DNA of 64,000 nucleotides from Flectonema sp. DT1601. Its lineage: Eukaryota; Euglenozoa; Diplonemea; Diplonemida; Diplonemidae. The DNA is taken from the NCBI GenBank assembly GCA_964019425.1, contig OZ025849.1, positions 310,001 through 374,000 on the forward strand. Direction: 5' to 3'. This document shows positions 41,393 to 50,556 of this stretch, piece by piece. Below the pieces are notes generated by a model. It did not search any database. It had not been told where the DNA came from and saw nothing but the letters and a program-made list of their open reading frames with translations. A program made the position numbers and the translations under genes. Position 1 is the first letter of the stretch. Every line of letters begins with the position of its first letter.

Positions 41393-41430
41393 TTGGGGAC
41401 TCACAGGTGGTTAACCATTCCACCCTGTTG
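41393..41430 (+). repeat. Dispersed repeat B, copy 2
   Basis: It matches 31373-31410 at 36 of 38 bases. One change (G to A) falls in the hairpin loop and the other (C to T) lies just outside the stem, so the predicted ACAGGTGG/CCACCCTGT stem is unchanged. Confidence 0.7.
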
Positions 41431-41490
41431 TGTCTATCTAACCAGTACTCGATGGTATGTCGGGCTCGCTAACTAACTAATATAGGTTAC

Positions 41491-41650
41491 TATTAATACT
41501 AACTTAACCTCAATAGGGCTGGGTAAGTGGAATGGTCCGAAGAAGGATTGTTCTTAATCTTAGCCCGAAACCAACTTGTTTGTTGTCCTACGAAATTTTG
41601 CTTTTTGATTTGACTGGTAATTATTAATACTAACTTACTTAACCTCAATA
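41491..41650 (+). repeat. Pair of 25-bp direct repeats
   Basis: TATTAATACTAACTTAACC then TCAATA at 41491-41515 recurs at 41622-41650 with a 4-bp insertion (TTAC). The spacing is about 131 bp. The TACTAAC core resembles a branch-point sequence. Confidence 0.65.
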
Positions 41651-41966
41651 CCCTGCGCATGGACGCACACAACTTCTTTTTTCCCTGCATTGCGGGACAT
41701 CTGTTTCGATTCTTTTTTTTCCATTCCTGTATTTTCAGTTATCCAATAGTACGGTTCAAAGATACACTTGCTGGCTTTTGCGCCTAATTTATTATTTTTT
41801 TTTTATTATTATTTTTCGTGTCTGACCGACTAACCTAATCCAAAAAGAACATTATTACAAATAGATAAGTACCTGAATTCTCTCTTATCTATAAATGAAA
41901 ACCAGTACGATACAAATTATTATAACAACCTTATACGATATAAATGTTTTATTTTTAATAACAGCA

Positions 41967-41981
41967 ATGACTGTTGTGTAG
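41967..41981 (+). promoter_or_regulatory. Upstream mini-ORF (MTVV) before the Kv channel
   Basis: Between the acceptor AG (41964) and the channel start (41983) lies ATGACTGTTGTGTAG, which ends 1 nt before the main ATG. Such uORFs usually lower or condition translation of the main frame. It is one of only two leaders here with an upstream ATG. Confidence 0.6.
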
Positions 41982-41982
41982 A

Positions 41983-44900
41983 ATGGATGCAGAACAGTAC
42001 AGCAGTTCTGAGGGTGACGAAGGTTGTGAAGATGGAGTAGGGTCGGGAATCACAGAAGAAGTAGGAAGTCCGGTTGCTTTAACAGATATAAAACCAATGA
42101 GTGAAGATGATGGTGAGGCTGGTGACTTAGCGACGTCTGCCTCTTGTTGGGGTGCTGACTATGATGATGATGATGATGATGACGAAGGCGAAGTCAGTGA
42201 TGAAGTATCCTCTATCGATCGTACTCGCTATGCTCGTTCAATGTACTGTCCCTCAGAAGTTTCAACCGTCTTTTTTGAAAGACCGCTAACCATACGAGAA
42301 CGTGTTAATAATTTCCTTTCCTGGAAACCAGTCGCACTATTCTTTCTCATGCTTATCCTTTTATCAACGCTGACCTTTCTATTAGAAACCATGCCAGCGC
42401 TATCGTCTCATCCTGATTACGGTGACCCAAATAGAAAATGCTACTGGTTTCTTACTGAGACGATATTCATTGCCTTCTTCACATTTGAATATGTTATTAG
42501 ATGGGCTTTTGCGAAGAATATTTTTTCGTTTCCTTTTGATTTCTTTAATATAATTGACATTATGGCTATTCTGCCTTACTATGTTGAACTTATTGTATCG
42601 CAAGGTGAGAATCCTTGCCTTCCGGTTGATGAAGATGCAGAGAACGGTTCTAGCCTTGTAGATCTTCGGTTCATAAGACTAATCAGACTCGCAAGAGTGT
42701 TTAGAGTTCTGAAGCTTTCACGAAAAGCATCAGCTACTACAGTCTTAGTTACTACTTTTAGGAATGCCAAGCATGCGTTGATGGTTCCGTTCTTCTTCTT
42801 GATGCTCGGATTAATCGTGTTTGCTTCTCTCATTTATTTGGCTGAGCAAGGCGATTACGATATCGAAGATGGTCGGTATTACATAACAGATTCTCAAGGG
42901 CATCGCACGGAAACTGTTTTCATCAGTATTCCTGATTCCCTTTGGTGGGCTATCGTGACCATGACTACAGTCGGATATGGCGATATGTACCCAAAGGGAC
43001 ATGCCGGTAAGGCAGTCAACAGCGTTGCTATGGTCTTTGGAACTCTGTTTTTCGCCATGCCCATCGCCATTGTCGGAAACGAATTTAAAAAAGCCTGGGA
43101 TGAAAAAATCAAACGAGACAATGAAGCAAAGGTCAAAACAATCGCATACAAAGACGAAAAAAGTCGCCTTGCAAGCGACACCAAAAATTGGGGTGAACGA
43201 GAGCTACAACACTTCAGACTTTACTTCACAGAAGAGTACTGCTCACTAGAAGAATTTATGGATCTGACTAAGGAGGAAAAAGCTGCTCAGGATAAGAAAA
43301 TAGTCCCAGCGGAAGTACTTGTCCCTGAACACTTTAATAAAGACTTATTTGCTGGAGGATGGAAGAATAAAGCTCGCAGAATAGCGAGAAACCTTTCAGT
43401 CTCTCATTGCTTTATTAGATCCCCAGAGCTGCCCAGTCTAAATGGAGAATATCGTATGCAACGAAAAAAGTGCAACAGACACGTCTGTTGGGAAAATTCA
43501 TCGTTGCAAAGTACTCTGTTTAGTGACGGAACTCATTGGGTTGTTTCTAGTAGGACTTCACCTTTTTTGAAAAGTGCTGAACCTCACGCGGGTAACCTTC
43601 CCGGATTTAAAACAGTTTGGACCGTAGTCGACGACAACGACAATATTACACCGGCTCCGGGTACCCGTCTTGCGACTGAAAAGAAGTCTCTCGTTATCAA
43701 GAAAGAGGCTTGTACCTATATTGACGGTATGATTTGTTTCTAATTTATATATGAAAAAAACCTTACATAACATTTTTGTTTAAATATCAACAACAGGTCT
43801 GGACTTTGAAGAAGACGCTGACGGAATGATATCTCTTGTGAAGGTACAATCAAAATTCGCAAACAAAGAAGTAGCTGCAGCTTTTGTTGGGAGGAAGCTT
43901 CGAGGTTATTGTTCTGTAAACTCGTTAATGCAGTGCACTTATCCTTTGTCTGAGGTCCAGCTTAGTTTTTATCCTCGTTTTGGAGCTGATAGGTCCCTTG
44001 TCGATCTCGCAATGAACGTTTTCCATGTTCTACGAACTCAGGACAAACACGCTCAGTCTGGTGAGAAAAACTGTCACATGTACACGAAAGACTTTATTTC
44101 ACAACTTTATCTTCATATTGGGTTCGGTAGACTTCCAACGGGTATCAGATCTAAAGCAGGTCTGAAGGTATGCTTTTTTATTTTATTGTAAAAAAAAAAA
44201 AAAAAAAAAAGCACTTTTCACTGAATATTCACACCAACGACACTTAACATAACCAAACAGATCACATGTGGAAGTACAGAATCTGAGACTCTTGATTTTA
44301 CTTTCAATTCTGATAGTCATTTAGGAGTCTATGGATTGGTTCCTGGTAGGGTTGTGCCAGTCTACTGTATTGGTAATCAAGCTCGTATCCTAAACGATAA
44401 CGAGATGAGAGGATCTATTGGAGGGGAACTTCTTTCGTTAGCTCAGAATTTCTATCTAAATTCCAACAGAAGTACAGCACAAAGAGTCTTTTTAGTAACA
44501 TACAGAGGAACTGATGTTAGATTTTATACAGCCTATTTCCCTCCATCTTACCTGGAGGCGATCATTCGGGGGGTTAAGCCTGTTGAGGAAGGTCTTCAGG
44601 AGATTGAAATTCGATCTTTTCCAAACAGACCAGAAGGTGGTCACCTTCACGGATTTGACCCTGTACATACGATGAAGAAAGGTAGGGAAGATGAGATCGG
44701 TGTTAAACATGCTAGATTACCTCCGGAGTTAGAAAAAGTAAAGGCTGGGTTAAAGCCTCCAAAAAGAGTTACAAAGTTAACGACGTTAACTTTGCCAACG
44801 GAGTCCGATTCGTTGAATTTCTTAAATCCTCATGAGAGAAGAGTTTGTTTGGAACTATTACAACGACTCCGTCTTCGATTAATAAAATATTTAAAGGAAG

Positions 44901-45883
44901 ATTTGAATGACAACTTGGCTTTTATTTCACTCGCATCACCTCGCGATGACTTTGCAGGTTCAATGGCAAGTCGACAACAAAGCCAACTTCTTGGTAGCAG
45001 AGATGTTAACCTGAAGGTTGAATCACCACTTTCTCTTCGTAAAATCAATCGTGGTTCATGGGTCAAGACAACTGGTGAAGGTCAGGCATTCAAAGGTCGT
45101 CGTCAATCATCTTTCCTCGGAGATGGTATGAACGTGAAAACGTCTAGGATGTCCAATCCTCTCAAGAATTTGGATATTCCGTCACTCGGAGACGCCTCAT
45201 CGGTAACAGTGCGTTCTCCACAGAATTCACGTTCCAGTAGGCAAGTTGCAAGACAGGCCTCTGTAATAAAAAAGAAGACTGGTATCGATCCTGAATCACC
45301 AGCCTCACCAGCTGGCTCTTCTGGTTTGAGAGTTCGCGCGATGACAGCTATCGGTCGATCATCTCAACCTCTTGTGTTTTCATCTGCTTCTCGAGAGAGT
45401 GGAAATGCCGGTTTAGATCCTCCGACTGCCACTCGTCACTTTTCTGAAATTGGTAATCGCGCTGAGTCTGTTCTCAGTGTTGATTCTCTTCAAATAGCTA
45501 CTTCAAGTTTTAAGAGAGCGGAGTCAACGAGAAGTCAGTCTCCACATATTTATCACGATCCATTGGATATATCTCCTGGGTTATCAAATCCATCTCATTC
45601 TAGTCCACCATTTAGATCAGTGACTATGACATCTGGAGGTAGGCTGGCCGGTAGTAGAAGCGCTGGAGTGCTAAGCAACTCAACTGAAGCATTCAGCAAT
45701 CTCAGACAAGCTTCTGAAGTACTTAGTGAAGGTATTCGATCTCCTACTATAAGGGACTCTGGTAACTTTAGTACTGACTTCAGTGAGATAGAACACTCAC
45801 TTGCGAGAACTGCTTCGTTATCTCCTCCTGGTCCGTGTCCGAGTACCCCTCCAATAGTGTCACCGACTTTCGTAATAAACTAA
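41983..45883 (+). CDS. Voltage-gated potassium channel (Kv) with very long C-terminal region
   Basis: Exons 41983-43726, 43797-44167 and 44261-45883 give 1245 residues. An acidic N-terminus (DYDDDDDDDEGE) precedes six membrane segments: S1 near 116, S2 near 155, S3 near 190, S4 RFIRLIRLARVFRVLKLSRK near 229 with arginines every third residue, S5 near 265, and a pore loop TMTTVGYGD near 325 followed by S6 with FFAMPIAIVGNEF. TVGYGD is the potassium selectivity filter and S4 a canonical voltage sensor, so the channel should be voltage-gated and K-selective at a cell or flagellar membrane. The C-terminal 850 residues are cytosolic. They include an unrecognised folded region (roughly 420-730) and then a Ser/Pro-rich tail. 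Exon joining is phase-consistent (G|GT, then phase 0). No T1 domain is seen. Confidence 0.88.
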
Positions 45884-46698
45884 TCACGTAAACTTTTGTT
45901 ATAAATATTATGTTGACTGATATGCTCAAGGGTCTACCTTGCTTCTAAAGACTCTGTTCGCTTTCGGTTGTTCTGTTTCGTGTCAGGTCTGGTTTACAAT
46001 GAATTCTTACTTTTACTTTTTTTTCGTTTATCTCTTTGGGAAGAACTATCGCAATGGATTCTGATTCTGTCGTCCACGGAGTTACTTTGGTGACCATATT
46101 ACGATTTAGGTTGATGCATTGAGAACAAGAATAGAAAGTAATCTGCTACATGTGCGTGTGATGCTTCTCATTATTAAAGTAGAGCTCTCAAGGCACGCAT
46201 TAAATTAAAGGAAGTTTACTTTTTTTTTCGTCTTTCTCCCAAAAAAAAAAAAATAATTGTTTTCTCCTATGCTTGTAGTGACTACGGTACTATTTGAGTC
46301 ATCAGATACTTAACGACGATATATCGAGCGAAATAATAACGCTAAGATGGAGGCTTATTTGTATTATCGCCATCCAAAAAATGCGAATATTTTTCAGATT
46401 CAGGTTTTGCGCTCTAATATTCCTTGGTGCTACTTAAAAAAAAAAAAAAAAAAAAAAAAGGGAAAGGCATTTCGAAAGGCTTATGTTGGTGTACATCCTG
46501 TTTTTTTTTTTTTTTTTTTTACTTGTTTACCGTGTGGTGAATAACAAAACTCTTTTTTTTTTTTGATGACTTCTGTGTTGCTGTTTTTAGACTTTCTCTT
46601 TTCAGTGAAAAACGTGAAGTTATAGTTTTTTTTTTGTTTTTTCATTTTGATTGTTTAACCTATTTCTTTTCCCTTTTACCAGCATCGGGCTGTGTGCG
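45884..46698. other. Intergenic region
   Basis: It contains an A-run at 46436-46459, a T-run at 46501-46520 and the strong acceptor TTTCTTTTCCCTTTTACCAG ending at 46682, 16 nt before the ATG. Nothing else is recognised. Confidence 0.5.
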
Positions 46699-47233
46699 AT
46701 GCCGGAAGAGGTAAATGCTGAGCTGCGGGTTGTCGGGAGCTGTATAGAGGAAATAATAACACCGTCTCTCGCGTATCAGCATGAAAAAGTTGGTATGTGT
46801 TTCTTTTACACATATATGTTCATGAAATTTATTAAATGGGGAAAAAAAAAAATCAGGTGGATGGGTCAATAGCGTCGTTGAGTCTTGTATGAGGGCTCTG
46901 ACTGAATTAAAAATGCCCCGAAAATATATTGGTATGATATTCTTTTGTTGTAATTATTAGAAAAGAAATATTGCAAACTCTCGAATTTAATAAAAATATT
47001 TAAAAAAAACAAAAAAAAAAAACAGTTCACTGTACCGTACTTCAGAAGAGTGGTGCTGGCCTCTTCTCAAATACTGCGTGTTTCTGGGACAGCGCTAGTG
47101 ATGGTATGTATTTCTTTTTTCTTAATAAGATTTCTTAAACTCACGTAACCTTTACACAACAGGCTACTTCACCCATCGAACGGAAAATTCAACGCTTATA
47201 TGTGTAACAACTGTGTACGGAATAGCGTTGTAG
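46699..47233 (+). CDS. DYNLT1: Tctex1-type dynein light chain
   Basis: Four small exons, 46699-46792, 46857-46931, 47026-47103 and 47163-47233, all split after the first base of a codon, give 105 residues, close to the usual 113. The gene is easily missed because each exon is short. Signatures are EEIITPSLAYQHEKVGGWV at the start of the helical part, ELKMPRKYIVHCTVLQKSGAGLFSN and the C-terminal ACFWDSASDGYFTHRTENSTLICVTTVYGIAL. Only the second intron begins GTATGA; introns 1 and 3 begin GTATGT. The protein dimerises on dynein intermediate chains in cytoplasmic or axonemal dynein and carries cargo. Confidence 0.93.
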
Positions 47234-47635
47234 CATTTTCTTTATTTATGGCTTCTCCGTTGTATACCCCATAGTAGGTTTTTACCTTAGAAGGTTAGTA
47301 CCTCTCGTCCTGTTAGTTCCATCTGGTTGCTTTAGCTAGCACATAATAATATCCGACTTAACGAAAAATTAAAAAAAAAAAAAACTGACAAGAAAAAAAA
47401 AAAAAAAAAAAAAAGTGAAAAAAAAAAAAAAAAAAGAAGCAATAAACTGTAGTGTGAAGAAGAGGGTTAACGCCAACCAAGAAATTGCTGTTTGTGCTAT
47501 GTTTGGACTGTAAGAGTTTATTTTTCTTAGTTGGAGGTTTGTTTGTTTGTTTATTATTTTTGTTTTTTTTTCCCGTTTTCTTTTTGCAGATATAATCACC
47601 CTCTAACTCTGATGTCCTATTGATGTATATAAGAA
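47234..47635. other. Intergenic with A-runs and leader uORFs
   Basis: A-runs lie at 47370-47383, 47393-47414 and 47420-47435. The acceptor TTTCTTTTTGCAG ends at 47589. The leader then holds a mini-ORF ATGTCCTATTGA (47612-47623) and an overlapping frame from 47623 to 47676, before or across the main ATG at 47636. Confidence 0.5.
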
Positions 47636-49102
47636 ATGAAAAACAAAGACCTGATCAGAGGATTCAATCCCACTAGAAATCGGATATCGCAATACTTCAA
47701 CTTTTCAAGTGACGGACTTGTCAACAACAACATCCACCCAGCAGAACTCGGAGAAGACTTACTGAGACATTGCAAGTTGTCAGACACACAAACAGCTTTT
47801 CTAATAAAGCAATGTCGATTATTACTTATAAAATACAAAAGGAGTAGACTTAATGAAAGTGTGAAAATCGAAATAAGACGAACAGAGGAATTCTACAACA
47901 AAATACCTTACAAAAATCCATACACCAGAACAGCAATGCTATCTCTGTATGCATCTTCGCCTTTGAGCTTAAAAAAAGCTTATAGTTTATATAACATGAT
48001 CCGACGTGATGGTGAAGCAGACGAAACGGTCTTCTATCACATGTTGCACTGCAATGCTCACAGCAGTTTCCCGCAATTGTTATCAACATTGTATGAATAT
48101 ATGTGGTCGGGTTTTACTGTTTCAGTCAAGGCTCATTTACTTTTTTTAACTGCGGCTGTTCAGCATCATCATTCGAGGGGTTTCTGGACTGGTCTTCAAT
48201 CACTCTTTACAAAACATAAAGAACCTTCTTATCATCATAACAGGGAATCTTTAATAGGCCTCATCGTAGAAATCATGTGTATTTCAGAAAGCTCTACCGC
48301 TGCTCACAATTTCTTAGTAATGTTATCTTCAACTGGCAGCAGTACTAAATCGTATCTGAAGTCAGTTAGGTCGCGTGAAGAGGAGGAAAAACGAAAAAAA
48401 AAACCAGTTCTGGTGGTTCCAGATTCATTTGGCGGCACTTCCAAAGAAATTTGCGTCGACAAATCTGTACTACCAAAAGTGACTAAAATACCGTTGGAAG
48501 TATACATAAATAAACTATCAAGAAAAACTTCATCAATGATGGCTGAAAAACTAATTTTATCAAATGAAGTAAACAAAGCAATGATGTACAATAGTCCTGA
48601 AGGAATGCTGAGGGGGTACTTAGCTATTCAGGATATCGATAAGGCAAATGAATGGATTAAAAAAATTGGAAGACTCCCGACGACGGCAGTCGAAAACGTT
48701 CTGCGATCCTGCAGCAATATCGACGGAGCTGAAATTGTACTAAAATATATAAAAGATCAGAATTATAAATCTACTCCGAAGTTTGCGATTCTTATTTGCG
48801 ACATTCTGTCACGTGATGGTCTAATGCACGCAGCTGAAGTGTATTCATCATCATCTAATCTACGAATAGCATCACCGATTTCAATGTACTCTTCCCTGCT
48901 TGCTGGATATGCTAGTGTGTCAGACACTGATGGCATTAAGTCGAGTCTTCTTGGGCTATCACATATCATTGGATCAATTCATCGAGGAGTTTTAGAAAGT
49001 GTTCTGAGATACGTGAGCAATGAGCATCCTGTTGATGGAGATTGGGATTTAAATTCCTCTGCTGACTACAACTGGACAGTTCATGTTAACGATCCATTTT
49101 AA
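47636..49102 (+). CDS. PPR/TPR-like helical repeat protein
   Basis: Single exon, 488 residues. It is almost wholly helical with segments such as KKAYSLYNMIRRDGEADETVFYHML, which fits the PPR consensus (about 35 residues, second helix starting xxxTYNxLI). Later DKANEWIKKIGRLPTTAVENVLRSC and HAAEVYSSSSNLRIASPISMYSSLLAGY follow the same rhythm. PPR proteins bind RNA in mitochondria or plastids. A basic, Asn-rich N-terminus (MKNKDLIRGFNPTRNR) is compatible with targeting but is not diagnostic. Two upstream ORFs lie in the leader. The PPR call is moderate because the repeats are degenerate. Confidence 0.6.
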   Translation: MKNKDLIRGFNPTRNRISQYFNFSSDGLVNNNIHPAELGEDLLRHCKLSDTQTAFLIKQCRLLLIKYKRSRLNESVKIEIRRTEEFYNKIPYKNPYTRTAMLSLYASSPLSLKKAYSLYNMIRRDGEADETVFYHMLHCNAHSSFPQLLSTLYEYMWSGFTVSVKAHLLFLTAAVQHHHSRGFWTGLQSLFTKHKEPSYHHNRESLIGLIVEIMCISESSTAAHNFLVMLSSTGSSTKSYLKSVRSREEEEKRKKKPVLVVPDSFGGTSKEICVDKSVLPKVTKIPLEVYINKLSRKTSSMMAEKLILSNEVNKAMMYNSPEGMLRGYLAIQDIDKANEWIKKIGRLPTTAVENVLRSCSNIDGAEIVLKYIKDQNYKSTPKFAILICDILSRDGLMHAAEVYSSSSNLRIASPISMYSSLLAGYASVSDTDGIKSSLLGLSHIIGSIHRGVLESVLRYVSNEHPVDGDWDLNSSADYNWTVHVNDPF

Positions 49103-49366
49103 ATATTCCTACCGTAACCAGCAATCCATTCATTCGATATTACCACACAATACAGTGCACTGCATAGCAGTGATAGCAGTCAATATTGGCACTTGACGAA
49201 GTGTACATCTGTGAGTGAGTTTGTTATTAATATATCCTTTTAAGCAGTTATTATGGAGCAGTTGAAAGAAAGTTGAGACTCAATCATCGGGTCTAAAGAT
49301 TTGTGTATAATCTTTGATGTTATCCGGAACGAACTTATTACTTTCTGTAGGGTTGGAACACTCAAC

Positions 49367-49738
49367 ATGGGTATTGGTAGCAGTAGTGATAAAGTTGATG
49401 AGAGTCACAGAAGATGGGAAGTGGTCATAGCTCAAAATGGAAATGAGGGAACTGGTGTTGTAGAGTCATTTCCACTACCAGCAGTAGACTGGCATGGCCA
49501 ACAACCTGAACAGATATCAGGAGCATCTTTCCTAAGCAGTGGCTGGCCATGGACTGTTTCTGAAATTTTAAAAAATGAAGAATCACGACATTGGGAAGCC
49601 TTCATCGCATCACAGGAATCTATTCTTCTCTGTTCTGAAACAGCCACTAGCGATGGACTCAAATCAGGTACAAAACTACAAGGCTACATAAGCAATGCTA
49701 AAGTAGCAATAATTGTTGAGATGAAGCTTTCTATATAG
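49367..49738 (+). CDS. Small putatively N-myristoylated protein, unknown
   Basis: The product is 123 residues from the ATG at 49367, the first after the acceptor ACTTTCTGTAG (49350). An in-frame upstream ATG (49301) lies before that acceptor. The N-terminus MGIGSSSDK fits the N-myristoylation rule (Gly2, Ser6). The rest has Trp-rich motifs (GWPWTVSEI, HWEAFI) and no known fold that I recognise. The correct start exposes the myristoylation signal; the longer frame would hide it. Confidence 0.6.
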   Translation: MGIGSSSDKVDESHRRWEVVIAQNGNEGTGVVESFPLPAVDWHGQQPEQISGASFLSSGWPWTVSEILKNEESRHWEAFIASQESILLCSETATSDGLKSGTKLQGYISNAKVAIIVEMKLSI

Positions 49739-50556
49739 CGGTCATTCTGATCGTTTAGTTCGATTCCGGGGATAAGTGATTTTGTGTAATTCAGCGTGTG
49801 GTTTATAAACTTTTCGTTTTCTATATTTTGTTTAGAACAGTCGAGTGGATACTCTTTTATAGATTAATTGATCAAGCTAACCTCGTAGCTTCACTATGAT
49901 TTGTCTAGTAGTATGGAACGGGTTTGGCATAAATTAAATTTTTTTTTTTTCAATTTTCAAAATCCAAATGGCTGGGGGAGGGAGATCAAGTTCAATTCCG
50001 GATCGCAAAGATTTTCTTTTCTCTAACTCTGTTAATAGCCAACATTAAACTTAACTCTAAGGGGAAAAAAAAAAATAAAAAAAATGCAACTGCTGTTGGG
50101 GGCTAACGAGAGTCAGATACTGAGAAAGATGGCGCATCCCCGTTTTAAGTCCCCAGACATGGTGTGTGTTTTGCCCCCCTTCTGTATCAAATTACCCCTC
50201 ATTAGGATCAAGAAACCTCCTTATAACAATCTTACCAACAGCCTAAATGGATGAGGCATGACAGGCACGGTAGCGGTGAGAAATTCGTTCCAAAAGAATT
50301 ATTAACACCTAAGATGTACTTGAATAGGAATGCTGTAATTAATAACGGTTATCTCAGTTCTAAGCAAGCTGCGTCAGCACCAGCAATGTAATTACACCGC
50401 ATTTTCAGTTACAATTATTACACCTTTTTTTTCCGGTATTTTTTGGTTTTTTTTTTTTCATTCGGTCGTGAATATCTTCGTCTAAGACGGTATTGCTTTG
50501 GTTTACGAGTCGAGACGTAATTATTAATTTTCATTCAATACCATCAGTCATAAGGA
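49739..50556. other. Intergenic region
   Basis: Mixed sequence, with A-runs near 50064-50083, T-rich stretches near 49938-49950 and 50425-50458, and the acceptor AATACCATCAG ending at 50547, 9 nt before the ATG. No gene or RNA is recognised. The stretch GTTCAATTCC near 49990 resembles a tRNA B-box but has no T-stem (see rejected). Confidence 0.4.

Larger units (their letters stand above)
40849..41982. other. Intergenic with hairpins and repeats
   Basis: It contains an A-run (40949-40970), the hairpins AACTGG/CCAGTT near 40970-40986 and CTCCAGGAA/TTCTTGGAG near 41039-41058, repeat B copy 2 (41393-41430), a 25-bp direct repeat (41491 and 41622) and the acceptor ending at 41964. Confidence 0.5.

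Noticed and set aside
47290-47330. CCTCTCGT block recalling the reverse of the LSU sarcin/ricin region neighbours
   Set aside because: Only about 8 bases match; chance similarity.
49757-49775. GTTCGATTCC near the end of the small myristoylated gene
   Set aside because: No T-stem and no acceptor stem; not a tRNA.
49987-50005. tRNA B-box-like GTTCAATTCC
   Set aside because: The flanking bases cannot form the 5-bp T-stem and no A-box lies at the expected distance.
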